DNA from: Chlorokybus atmophyticus
Taxonomy: Eukaryota; Streptophyta; Chlorokybophyceae; Chlorokybales; Chlorokybaceae
Length of the DNA: 30,159 nt
Assembly: GCA_009103225.1 (NCBI GenBank)
Contig: RHPI01002888.1
Location: 205,986-236,144, forward strand
Direction of reading: 5' to 3'
The notes beneath the pieces are model-generated. The model saw only the letters and a list, made by a program, of their open reading frames with translations, was not told where the DNA came from and did no database searches. The translations under genes and the position numbers were made by a program. Below are positions 1 through 11,000 of this stretch, piece after piece. Positions within the stretch are counted from its first letter, which is position 1. Every line of letters begins with the position of its first letter.

Positions 1-60
1 GCCGCCGCCGCCGCCGCCACCACCGCCAACGCCACCGCCGCCGTCGCCGCCGCCGCCGCC
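1..60. repeat. GCC-rich trinucleotide tract at the window edge
   Basis: The first 60 bases are an imperfect run of GCC triplets with ACC, AAC and GTC interruptions. It may be a coding Ala/Pro/Arg-rich repeat or untranslated low complexity that continues beyond the window. No gene can be assigned from this fragment. Confidence 0.9.
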
Positions 61-90
61 GCACAACTGTCTTTGTAAATAAAGCCGTTC

Positions 91-122
91 AGCGTTTGAA
101 ACGCTGCTGCGTTTCAAACGCT
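91..122. repeat. Perfect 14-bp inverted repeat with a 4-nt loop
   Basis: The arms at 91-104 and 109-122 are exact reverse complements separated by TGCT. Each arm is itself a near-palindrome around one central base. It lies just upstream of a second palindrome cluster. It may be the end of a small palindromic element; no function is evident. Confidence 0.85.
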
Positions 123-131
123 CAACGTCTT

Positions 132-183
132 CAATGGTACAGTCGTACCACTAAAATAGTACGACAGCACCGTTGTACCATTG
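132..183. repeat. Nested GTAC-type inverted repeats
   Basis: CAATGGTAC at 132-140 pairs with GTACCATTG at 175-183, and inside it GTCGTAC at 142-148 pairs with GTACGAC at 159-165. Further GTAC-bearing copies follow to about 252. The arrangement looks like a small foldback or MITE-like piece, but no target-site duplication was identified. Confidence 0.7.
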
Positions 184-701
184 AATGATGAGTACCGTTT
201 AGGGTACTTTGTTGGGACTGTTGTACCATCGCAATGGTACTATTGTTCCATTATATGTGCCGAGTATAACTAACCGGACTGACAGGTGCTAGCCGCCATC
301 GCTCGTCCCTCTTAGAAGACTTAGTTGAGATTGAGTGGTCGCTTGCTTGCCAATGTAGGTTAGTCGCCACCGCGGCTTATGTACGGCCGACAGCCGGCCG
401 CGGGTCAACTCCGACTTACTGGTATCGACCGCCGCTTTTAGGGGCCTGTATATACACTTAATTGCCATTACAGGTAGGTCGACGTTACGGAAGCAGTATG
501 ACCGGCGGCCGGCCGTCAAAATATGTTGATGTCACGTCATCACCGGTAGGCAACAGTCCACTGTACTGTACGATCGGCGGTCGGCAATTCATTATTGTCC
601 ACAATACGCACCGGCAGCTTATTCGGTCCCTTTGTGGCCCAAGTCGTTAGGTCCGTTAGGGTCCGATAGGGTCAGGCAACCAACAGTCCCTCAGTCTCTC
701 G
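184..701. other. Intergenic, no gene recognised
   Basis: Short open frames exist on both strands but none has recognisable protein character, splice structure or a domain. The 3' side abuts the truncated retroelement. Confidence 0.6.
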
Positions 702-1070
702 TCAGTCACCGTGTAAAATTTGCGACATTAGACCTTTCGCCAATAACTCAATGATCTGCTTTTCCATTTCTTCCCTCTCTACAGGACTTAGCCTGTAGGT
801 AGGTCGTGAAGGAGGGACAGAATCTGCTTCAATAGAAATGGTATGACCAATACCTCTATCCAGTGGTAGTTCCGAAAAAGCGTCAGCAAACACATCATTG
901 AATGTGTTCACCACTTGTTGCATTTCAGGTATGGCAGTTACAACATCGCTGGTGGCATCAGAAGATGCGCGTACATGAGCCAAAAAGGCCATTGATTCGT
1001 GCTTGCGATACACACGTTTGGCTTGCAGAGCATTCAAAAGCCCTGTAGGCTCAAGCAAGGCTCGTCGCAA
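702..1070 (-). pseudogene. N-terminal reverse-transcriptase fragment of a gypsy-like pol
   Basis: The 122-residue frame carries the linker that precedes Ty3/gypsy reverse transcriptases: an LPLDRGIGHTI block, then PPSRPTYRLSPVE and a helical stretch ending KGLM. In intact elements the fingers and palm follow, with the YxDD catalytic box. Here the frame ends within a few residues of KGLM and the next DNA has no pol similarity. The fragment cannot be active. Whether truncation was by deletion or by insertion of the unit at 1-700 is unknown. Confidence 0.85.
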
Positions 1071-1188
1071 TTTTGTGGTGAGCGTAATTCTATGCTTACC
1101 TTTGCGTACAGATTATGTTTTCGCATACGTGTCTAGAGTTAGATGCACAGCTTGTTGCCAATAAAGCATCAGGATGACATCAGTATTG

Positions 1189-1383
1189 TCAATCCATAGA
1201 TTTGACTAACAGCTTAAACACGCCCGAGTATGCACCAACGCGCAAGCGTGCATTGACCACGCTATATGAAGGCAAAGTGTTACGCCCTGCGGCATGCAAC
1301 ATCATGTTTGATGGTGACATAGCTAACGATAAGCGTTTCACTAACGAATGAGTAATAAAGCTATGCGTAGCAGCGGTGTGCAA
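1189..1383 (-). pseudogene. Retroelement aspartic-protease remnant
   Basis: The frame begins at a block aligning with the usual DSGATHSFI active-site motif of gypsy-type proteases. It reads TAATHSFI, so the catalytic Asp and its Ser-Gly partners are gone. The rest is compatible with the protease fold. A stop just after the last residues separates it from the pol frame downstream. Identification rests on the motif and on its position between the gag part and the reverse transcriptase. Confidence 0.7.
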
Positions 1384-1425
1384 TACAAATAAAGCATAAT
1401 AACCCGCTAAAAAACCCTAAAAGGT

Positions 1426-1824
1426 CTATAGTAAGGGAATGAAATGACCATCAAATGCGGCCGCAAGTGCATGGTCACTGAGCGGCAGAAGCACCACCAA
1501 CTTCATAGAAGTAGGCATGTCAGTTGTCCGCTTGAACTTAGCCACAAGGCGTCCATGTGATGTCCATTTGGACCATGAGCCATGATAGCATGGCATTATG
1601 ACATACCCTGTGATAGCAGAATGCTGTTTGTGAAACATAGCAAACTCTGCTAAAGCAATTGTTAAGTCAGTTGGTTTGCTTGAAAGCAACACACGTGCAG
1701 CATGCGCTGGTTCATCACGCTGCAATACATGCAACGTATCATGATCAAACCAAGCATGTGTAACACCATATGTACGTAAAACAAATGTAATGTCCAAACC
1801 AACATTGCTAGGCACAATGGCCAT
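1426..1824 (-). pseudogene. Unassigned open segment inside the retroelement
   Basis: A 132-residue frame lies between the zinc knuckle and the protease remnant on the coding strand of the element. I do not recognise a domain. It starts MAIVPSNVGLD and holds several His and Trp residues. It may be a lineage-specific gag-pol spacer or part of a duplicated protease region. It belongs to the element by position and strand only. Confidence 0.4.
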
Positions 1825-1849
1825 GGTTAATACCTACCTACGGCTAAGT

Positions 1850-3293
1850 CTTCGGGCCTTTGCCCTTGCCCATATTCTGAGATGTAGAGGATTTGAGCTC
1901 AGGGTGCAGTTGCCAACAACGATCTGCCGTGTGACCAGGCTTCTTGCAAGAAGCACAAATCACCTTTGGTCATGGTCTTATCGAAGTGGGGCTTCTTGAA
2001 CTACTGTGGTGCCCCACCTTTGCCGTCTATGTGCTCTCTCTTCTTCTGCGCCGACACTACAGCTGTAGCCTCAGGATGAGTTGCCTTGGTTAATTGCAGA
2101 GAGTGGTCGAGACTCATGACAGCCTTGATATACTCTTCAAGCCCCCCACACAGTGTTATCTCCATTCAGCTGCAAGCTGATGACCAAATTTTTGCGTAGT
2201 TTACTGCGAAAGGAGCGCACCTGTGCAGCTGCATCATATGGAAGTGGTCCTTGGTTGGCGTCGTCAACCATTAGGCGCCACTCGCGCGCATACACATCAG
2301 CACTCTTGTTGCTCATCCGAAGTTGAGCACCAATTTCTCATCTGTTTCCACCCAAGGCGCAATACTCTGATAGTGACTGCGCAAGTAGTCCAGCACTGCT
2401 TGCATAGTACTGGCAAACTTGCCCTGCTTATGCTGCATCTGCACCTCAGCTGGTGCCAAGTTGAGAACAATGTTGAACTTGTCCGCCTTTGACATATAAG
2501 TGGCTAAGGCCAACTAGTTGTTGATGGACACAATCCACTTCTTGACAGTAGTCTTCCTGTCAGTTGGGTCAAATTTGGATGGCTTAATTAATTCCATCTT
2601 GGCACTAGCACACATAGTGCTCGTGGCGCGTGCAGAACGCAATGCCGTTACTTGCTAAGACAGATGAGAAATCAATGACTCTGCATTCTCCAATCTAGAA
2701 GTGATGCCTCGTGCCAATGCTTCCTGATGGCGACAACACTGTGCCAAGGGTTGAAATGCGCAACGCGGGCCATTAGAAGCAGCGTAAAAGACACGCAGTA
2801 AATTTTGAATGAATTTATCACTGATTTCAGTGGGTTGCAATGCAGTAGGTTCGTTCTGTTGAGCTCCCCTTGAAGTAGTGCGAGTACCTGCTTGTGCAGG
2901 TTGCTGTGTAATTTTCTTCCCAGGCTTATTGACCTCGACATGCACAATCTGAGCAAAATATGCAGGCAACTCTAATGGGGTCGCCCCCTGTTCAACTTCT
3001 TCCAACCGCTTCTCTACATCAAGTGCAAGGCGCTGTTGCCTAGCGGTTACAAGTTTATTAAACTGTTCACCAGCAAGAAGGTGCCTTCGTGCATCACCTG
3101 CAAAACGCTTCGCCTCTCCCATAGAGCAGGGTTGACTGCGGAGAAAACGTTCATGCTTCGTGAGCTCAAGCAGAATGGTCCCTTCGATCTCATCCTGTGG
3201 GTCCACTACATCCTCCTTTTGCCCTTCCACTTGCGTAGCGGTAGGTGGGGGATCCTCAATGCCCTGAGCTCTTCTTAACTTGCCTTTTGCCAT
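1850..3293 (-). pseudogene. Degenerate gag with CCHC zinc knuckle
   Basis: An N-terminal frame (2655-3293, 212 aa, starting MAKGKLRR) is charged and helical. Reading continues in the same frame through two TAG stops (2655-2657 and near 2514) into a capsid-like part rich in helices (about 2313-2513). It then shifts frame near 2313 and again before the nucleocapsid. The zinc knuckle at 1916-1957 has perfect C-X2-C-X4-H-X4-C spacing (CASCKKPGHTADRC). Both early stops are TAG, and the one near 2514 follows NN where Gln would be natural, which fits C-to-T decay. Confidence 0.8.
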
Positions 3294-6200
3294 GTCTGAC
3301 ACAGCAATACAGCTTGTAAGAACAACGCTATGCAAGCCAATAGAGTTGTGCAAGCAAAGCTCGCAACAACCAACAACAACAAGTCTTATGCCAGAGGCTG
3401 CTCGTGTTGTAACACTGAGTGTAAAACCACTTAAGAATGGTGTTAAAGTGAGTGAGTGTTGTCCTATTGCGATGCAAAGCAACTTGATGATCAAGTGTTC
3501 TACTGCAGCTTAGAGGAATATCCAGAGAGGCTCGCTCCATTGATGAGGGGATTATCTCAGAGGCTCTCTTTGCTAAATGTGCACATATACGCACACAATG
3601 CAAGCGAGCCAGCAAAAACACTCACGCACGTCCACTTAGCCTTGTGATAAAACCAACAAGGAAGAAGTGCCAAATTAGCACAAGGCAGCCCTGAACAAGT
3701 AAACTTTTCACTTGTAATGGTAGTGGTCTGGCTGGTCGCTGCGACTTGCTAGGCTGGGTTGCCGCTAGCTGGACGGCGACGACCTTAGGAGAGACTGACA
3801 CTCGCAGGTGATGGCAATCGGCGGTCGTGGTGCCTGCTGCGACGCAGGTTGGGCAGTAGGTGGCTTGCCAGGCTCCTCGCCTAGAGGTGAATGGCGGCGC
3901 TGCTAGCGGCCTGATGGCTTGCTGGCGGCGCTACTCCAGCACAATAATAATCACAACAATTATAATAAGGTCCAGCCACAAGGAGGACCTAGCTCCTATA
4001 CCAAATGTAAAGGGGAAAAGCCAAACTCCCCTTAAATCCTCTACCCCAACACCCACACCAATGACCGTACCAACGCCGCCGTCATTACTGTTGTGATAAG
4101 GATCTCCCCTCACCACTCACTATCAGCCATAGCTTTTACCAGTCTAGTTGATATCAACCAAATAGGGTAGGAGTCATGGATATCACTTTTTTTGACTCAT
4201 AACTTCAATAAGACTCATATAAGAGTCTTAACAAGCATAGAGCGAGGAACCAATGGAGCTTGGCAGACAATGGACCAATTAAGGCCAATTACAATAATGT
4301 CAAGATGAAAACCTTAAATAGGGGAAAAGCCCTTGACAATGTGTGCTTTTATAGTATAAGCAAGGCTGCATTACACAACTTGATAAACGATTACCAGTAG
4401 TCCACATGGACGGCACAAAACCACGTTCAACCCAACACAGGATGTATTAGAGAGCGACTTTCGCAAGCATTATATATGGTCGTCATCTGATATGATCATG
4501 TAAACATTGTTACATTAAAAAATTTGATGGTAATATTACCATATTTCGTCGAATACAACCCTCCCTCTATTACAACACCCCACCCCTGAAGTACCTGGGG
4601 GGGGCTTTGTTTGTCATACACACCCCCCTACCCTAATACACCCCCAAGGGAGTGGGGGAGTATATAGATGGGTAAAAGAATTGCATTATCTAGCACTTTA
4701 CATGTATCATAACGCTAGAGTCCTGCTCATGACCGTGGCATTGCCACGGCCGTGGGCGCCGCCGCCGCAGGCTACTGCGCCGTATGTTGCGACTGCCGCC
4801 TTGCGGTAGGTGCCGAATACGGCGCCGGGTTACGTTGCGTCGTGTCATTTGTAACAATTACTGACTTATACCAACCATGAGATAGCTACAAAGCACACAA
4901 TGATGAGCACGTGGAGCACAGCGCACACACGTGCCAATTTGACAATTACTGACAGTTACATTACGTTACAACGCCCCTACAGGTGTGGCTACTGCTGTTT
5001 ATATGTCAATAGCAACGGTATATATTTCGGCTGTTGTCCATGTTTGATGACTGAGTAACTATAGCGTGTAATCAATTAGCGATACATGGTAGAGTGGATT
5101 CGTTAGAACGAGGGCGAGTAGTGGCGGCATGTCTTTGGGGTATGGGGCCTGCCCCGACCTCGTACCGCCAAAAACGCGGCCGTTTTAACCACTAACTGTG
5201 CTGTAATTGCACCGAATCTCTAGCGATTTTGGGTCGCCGTTGGTCAGCAGTTACCGCTGAGATAGTTTTCAGCATCCTTTACGCAACTTTGCAATGATTG
5301 GCCATTTCGCTGCCTTTTTCAACAACGGCTATTGTCACCGTTGCGATCCCATTTGATCAATTTCATGCGTGACCAAATGATGGCCTAACGATGCGATTTT
5401 TCGTTTGGTTGAATCTTAACGTTAGAGTAACTCTGGTTAACATTATATTGGTGGTTGTAACCTCGGCATTACTTACTGAGTGACGCAGCACATACCGTGA
5501 CGTGAATGTTACGTTGAATATTAAGTTTTGAAACACTTAACTGCAGGTTGCCAACTCAATTGCACCATATTGCACCATACGTATTCATATCGCAACATAT
5601 GTGCCTCATATTACAACACATCAGAGATATTGTTTTGCCACCTTTTTTGGTGTGTTACATCTCAAATCATATGGACCATGTGCAACAATATGCCGGCATG
5701 GACCATGTGCATTGTGCACGTTGTGGTCATTATTAATTTATTCGCATATATTTTAAGCAATTGCATGAAGTGGAACGGTGCTTTGGACGGTCGAAATCTA
5801 TATTTTAAAAGATCAAACGGCTGATAGTTGATAAACGCCGCCTAGCCAATGAGCGGCATGCGGGCCGCGCAGCCTGGCAGTCGCGGGTGCCGCATGTGAT
5901 GCCCTGGATGAGGTTTGCGTGTGCCCTAATGCCGGCTGCCCCGCCCAATCAGCCGCACCGCTCGTTCAAGTATATATAAGATATACTTAAGTATATACTT
6001 GAGCATACATAAAAGCTCATATGCTGTTATCCGGGAGCACATTCCAATATATTCCGATTCTTACAAGAGATTGTTCCGATTACTACACGGTTATAGTCTC
6101 ATGTTATTAGGTGCGCATCGTTACACATTGACGCGACGCAGCGTAATGCCGCGCATAAATACTACCCCCTAGTATAATATATAATAGACCCCTCCTCAAA

Positions 6201-6525
6201 TACAACAACTCCCATAAAATATAGGGGTTTTGTTTGTAAGGGGCAGTTGTTTTTAACAAAATACGGTACAAGCACATTAAGTCTCTATAGCCAATGGAGA
6301 GTCTTTTCAGTGAGGCACTAACATAAAGAAGTCTGGAGATGCAGCGGTTGAGTATAAGCTTAATTATTCAAATCTGTGGTTTTAACAGAGTTAACCAATG
6401 CCGTGCCTATGGAACCAAAACATTACACAACTTCAAGGACACTCAAGAAAGTTACAACAATAGCAATTATCGCAAGCTTTGTGGTGGACTGAGCTCAAAA
6501 CGGAGGGGGGAAGTGCGTGTTGGGG
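3294..6525. other. Gene-poor intergenic stretch with palindromes and C/G-run motifs
   Basis: No protein with domain or splice support was found. Visible structure includes AAGACTC/GAGTCTT arms at 4210-4229 and the arms CAAGTATATA/TATATACTTG at 5967-5976 and 5992-6001. There are also two similar blocks in which a C-run, a short AT-rich loop and a G-run are followed by TTTGTTTGT (about 4561-4616 and 6183-6237). Composition swings between GC-rich patches (4730-4840, 5840-5960) and AT-rich ones. The part next to 3294 may include the unrecognised 5' LTR of the retroelement. Confidence 0.55.
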
Positions 6526-7150
6526 TGGAAGGGCGCGGGTCTTGGGTAGACAACATGTTTACACCATTGAAGGGAACCTGCAAGAATATCAATTGGTCCC
6601 CGCACTCTCTTTACTACATAGGTATGATGATGTCCACGCGCACTACTCCTTACACCATATGTACCAAGCATACACACATCACAATCGAGTGTTATGTAAA
6701 ATGGTGCAAGGCTTGCATGCTCCATAGCTTGTGCCACAATCCTCGCAGAAATGTTGTGAAAACCGCATGTGAATCGCCTTGTGTGTTCATGCTGCACGCG
6801 ATGGCAATTTCATGACCAAATANATTCGTTGCTGTGCACTTACTCAACTTAAATATTTGGTCATGAAATTGCCATCGCGTGCAGCATGAACACACAAGGC
6901 GATTCACATGCGGTTTTCACAACATTTCTGCGAGGATTGTGGCACAAGCTATGGAGCATGCAAGCCTTGCACCATTTTACATAACACTCGATTGTGATGT
7001 GTGTATGCTTGGTACATATGGTGTAAGGAGTAGTGCGCGTGGACATCATCATACCTATGTAGTAAAGAGAGTGCGGGGACCAATTGATATTCTTGCAGGT
7101 TCCCTTCAATGGTGTAAACATGTTGTCTACCCAAGACCCGCGCCCTTCCA
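6526..7150. repeat. 297-bp inverted repeat with a 31-bp spacer containing an N
   Basis: The left arm 6526-6822 and right arm 6854-7150 are reverse complements of equal length. I compared them line by line and saw no mismatch. The spacer 6823-6853 begins with the ambiguous base N at 6823. Open frames on the two strands of the arms repeat the same peptides, so none is taken as a gene. It could be a recent foldback element able to give a long hairpin RNA, or an assembly or read-chimera artefact. The N at the arm edge favours caution. Confidence 0.95.
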
Positions 7151-7900
7151 GGCTTACATGTATTCTCTGTCTATATCAAAACAACATACAAGCGCTTGAT
7201 TGTTAGCTGCTACCATGCCTGAGGCTCGCCGCTAGCCATGGAGCGGTGGCGATGGCGGTGATGCCGAGCCGGGCACTAGTGGCGCATATGACCCAGCCAC
7301 AGATGCTGATGCATCTGTTCGTATAGACAGTGCGCACGGTGCTGAGCTGGTGCGTGCGTGCATGAAAGATGTGCGCGCAGATTCAGACGCCATGCATGCC
7401 ATGTACAGTGAGCTTTGCCTCTATCCGTACACCCTTTTAGGGTCACAGTTCCCTATTGTATCTTTGATCACAACACTAGGTTGTTTGAGTCGCGAATCTG
7501 CATGGCTGCAATCCAGCATGCTTAGATGCTGTGCATGGGAAACTAATAGGTACAACCAGAAGCTAGCCTGTTTCAGGGCAGCTTTGCCATTGCATACACA
7601 TGTAATACATGTACACACGGGCGTACAAAAGATGCAAGCAACATCACGCGCATGCAAAGCACACTGCAATCACTGTGTAATACATAACATGCGAAGATTG
7701 TGCCATGCATGACTCATCTCGGAGAGTGTGACACGCACATGCATGTGCATAGCGCATTGTGCAGCTCTAACTCCGAAATGCCATCACCCGCACACACATG
7801 ACAAACATCACACATGACACACCTAGCAAGACCATGCCACCCACACCGTGGCCATGCCAGCAGGTCTGCAAAGCGTGATTAGTGATGACCTAATAGTGTA
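7151..7900. other. Intergenic with one exon-like open stretch
   Basis: A plus-strand frame open from about 7231 to 7712 starts Gly/Asp/Ala-rich with coding-like composition to about 7410, then becomes ordinary intergenic sequence. It has no good ATG until 7350 and no recognisable domain. It may be an orphan or decayed exon. The rest includes CA- and TGCATG-rich low complexity and the distal 3' flank of the minus-strand UXS gene. Confidence 0.35.
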
Positions 7901-7977
7901 CCAGTGCAAGCCTGAAAACCAAATGCTTGAACTGAAGCGCATAGCAGCATCTACAAAGAACACTATACTGGCCTGTC

Positions 7978-7996
7978 CCAATAGCATACCTATTGG
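7978..7996 (-). promoter_or_regulatory. Conserved 3'-UTR hairpin of the minus-strand UXS gene
   Basis: A 7-bp perfect stem (CCAATAG/CTATTGG) with a 5-nt loop (GTATG on the coding strand) lies about 54 nt after the stop codon. The same hairpin, loop and right flank (GGACAGGCCAGT) occur about 57 nt after the stop of the paralogue at 14723-14743. Conservation through non-coding sequence suggests a role in mRNA processing or stability; this is inferred. Confidence 0.6.
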
Positions 7997-8049
7997 CTTG
8001 TTGAAGACAAGAAACAACTTTGCTTGTAAACACAATTATACAATTTGTC

Positions 8050-11000
8050 CTAAGTTTTGGCAGTGTTGTTAGTGCCGAGGACGCGCTTGCGGAAGTCCTC
8101 GACCATAAGGGGCAGTCCATCCTTCAGTGCAACCTTAGGCTCCCAGCCAAGCAGCTCCTTGGCCTTAGTGATGTCGGGCTTCCGCTTGTGCGGGTCATCC
8201 TCGGTGTTTGGCACGTATGTGACCTTCGCATTGCGATCAATGACTTCCTTGACCACCTGGTGCACATTGACCACCAGCATTACTGCTTATGTTGACAACG
8301 TAATGACATCTCAGCTCAGTTAACCTAAGAGAATTGTGCATGATGCAACAATCATGGCCATAGTTTGCATGAAAGTTAGGAGTTGATGGCTCTTTGTACC
8401 TCAGCAAGCTCATTCATTGTGAACTCGCCCGGGTTGCCAATATTGAATGGGCCGGTATGCTGATTATTGTCCATCAGCGCCATCAGACCCGCAACCTGTA
8501 AGATGGCAGAGATGTCAGTCAAGACACCAGAGAAGCTAATCAGTACCACTTGCAGTGCCTCCTCCAGTGTAAGCTTACCAGGTCAGACACATACTGGAAA
8601 CTTCTTGTCTGCATTCCATCGCCATAGATAGTCATGGGCTCCTTGCGCAGCGCCTGCCACAGGAGATCAGTCAATTGGCAAGAACCCCCCAACATACAAG
8701 CAGACTCAGCTCAGCACTTGGTCACTGTCACTGTCAGTGTCATTGCTTGATTGCAAACATAATCCCTACCTGAGCAACGAAGTTGCTGACCACACGACCA
8801 TCATCGAGCGACATGCGAGGACCATAAGTGTTAAAGATGCGTGCCACGCGAATCTCAATGCCCAGCCCGCGGTGGTAGTCGAAGCTGAGAGTCTCGGCAA
8901 CGCGCTTGCCCTCGTCGTAGCAGCTGCGCACACCTGACAAGAGATGCCCCCACAAGTCAACCAGCTGTGCATTATATATAGAAACATTTGCAGACCTATG
9001 CATGCTATATGCCCAAGTATCCAATGAGTGACACTTTGCAAATGACATGTCAATCTGGCACTTGAAAGCTGAGATAATAGACAACAACTCTTACCAATAG
9101 GGTTCACATTGCCCCAGTATTCCTCCTGCTGTGGATGCTGCAGGGGGTCGCCATAGATTTCCGATGTTGATGCCAGCAGGAACCTAGCTCCGACACGCTT
9201 GGCAAGACCAAGCATGTTGATGGTGCCCATGACACTGGTCTTGATGGTCTTCACAGGGTTGTATTTGTAGTGGACTGGCGATGCAGGGCACGCAAGATGA
9301 TATATCTGATCAACTTCTGCCAGGAGCGGCTCCACCACGTCATGCCTCAGCAGCTCAAACCTGATGCATGCATTGTTCAGTATGACGAAGGCAGCTGCAT
9401 CCACCTTGACCTTATGAACACGACGCAGGAAAAGTCTCCTAGTTGGGGTCGGCAACAACAGTACTCTGTAAAGGGACAGGGGGCCACGCATTGGAGTGTA
9501 CTAGGTGCACACCTATGCCGAAACCTCATACTGGTGTCCATGGTTGGCATAAGGAATAGCAAGAAACTCAACTTACAGCATGTCATGAGCCTTGCATCAG
9601 GCTGACATAAGGGATAGCAAATTCAGTTTTATCCATTGTTACTGTCATGCAAGCTGATTACATAAGGTGCTGATGTGACGCATGTGTAAGACAGTTCTGT
9701 GTGGTACAGCTTGACCATCACCTGGGGTTGTCAATGTGATGCAGGACATTCTCCTTGCGGCCGGTAAAGTAATTGTCCACAACAATGACCTCATGCCCTC
9801 TTTCCATCAGGCGGTCAACCAGGTGGCTGCCGACAAACCCGGCTCCTCCAGTAACCAGCACGCGGGGTAGCTTCGGCCGCAGAGAAAGTGGCGCCTTGCG
9901 AGGCTCCGGCAGACCACCAACTAGCAGGTCCCGGACTGTGTCGTCAGGCTGAGCAACAAGCCGTGAGGTGAGTAGCTACACATACCACCCATTGTCAGTC
10001 CTTGCAAGCAATAGCATGTGTACTCAACAGGTAGTGCTACACCTGTACTAAAAATTCAACATAGGCCACAGGATGGACTCAGGCATTCAGTCAGGGATTC
10101 ATTTTCTTGTTAACCACGCAAGCAATGCCATGCGAAACAAGCAATAACAGTAAAATTGCGTCTGGAATCATGCGCGGTGCAACCGCATGGCAATGTGGAA
10201 ATGACTTTATAGTGCATAAGCGCGCTGAGAGGTCAACAGATGCTTCTGACAAGATACTTGAGACAACCACCAACCTTTGGTTCAATGAGAACAGCATCAT
10301 CCTGCTCGACATCGTCTCCAGCCGCATCATCAGCATCTGCATTATCATCGCCGCGTGCATCATCATCAACATCATTCGCCTCCTCCCCGTCCACGTCTTC
10401 GTCCCCGTCATCTTGCAAATCATCCGCTTCAGCTTCGCGACGTTGTTGCTCGGCGACATCTAACTCCTGATGTTTCTGTTCCACAAGTTTATGCTCATCA
10501 TCGGCATCTACCAACTCCTCATTTTCTGCATCTTCCTCCTGCAAACATGCAAGGCAGGCAAAGCACAATCAAGTTAGAACAACAGTCGAAACCAGACTGT
10601 TCTTCAACCATGAAGACATAACGAGGTGCATGCTTGTATATAATGCATGCTAACTTTCTAAGATGACGTGTAGCTGGCATTTGCAATAGAGGGTTGTTCT
10701 GCCTGTACCTTCTCCAATGCTGCATCCTTCCCAGCAAGTGTCTCTTCGTCTTCCAAGTTCAAAGGCTGCTCCTGATGAACATTGGGCTGCATAGACAATG
10801 CACGGATCAGCAAGCATAGCAATTACTTCCTGATGTTGCTGAGCATACGCCAATACACCTTGCACTGTGCGAGGCAAAGAGACGCTCACAAGCCCACAAC
10901 ACAGGCGTTAATTGCAACCTGTCATGCTTCAGTGCTCGCGCAGCAAAGTAGCAAGGCATGGTCGTTCTTGCATGTATTGCAGATGCTGGAGCAACTATTG

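Larger units (their letters stand above)
702..3293 (-). mobile_element. Degenerate, 3'-truncated Ty3/gypsy-type LTR retroelement
   Basis: Reading on the minus strand the order is gag (from about 3293), CCHC zinc knuckle (1916-1957), an unassigned open stretch (1426-1824), an aspartic-protease remnant (1189-1383) and the start of reverse transcriptase (702-1070). This is Ty3/gypsy order. Catalytic reverse transcriptase, RNase H and integrase are missing, because homology stops near 702. Stops and frameshifts break the polyprotein into at least six pieces. No LTR, primer-binding site or target duplication could be identified, so the true 5' boundary is uncertain. It is a dead copy. Confidence 0.85.

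Noticed and set aside
6339-7199. Several open frames on both strands around 6339-7199
   Set aside because: They are the same peptides repeated by the 297-bp inverted repeat, with no domain or splice pattern.
10240-10470. Ser-rich plus-strand frame
   Set aside because: It is the reverse complement of the Asp/Glu-rich stem exon of the anchored UXS.
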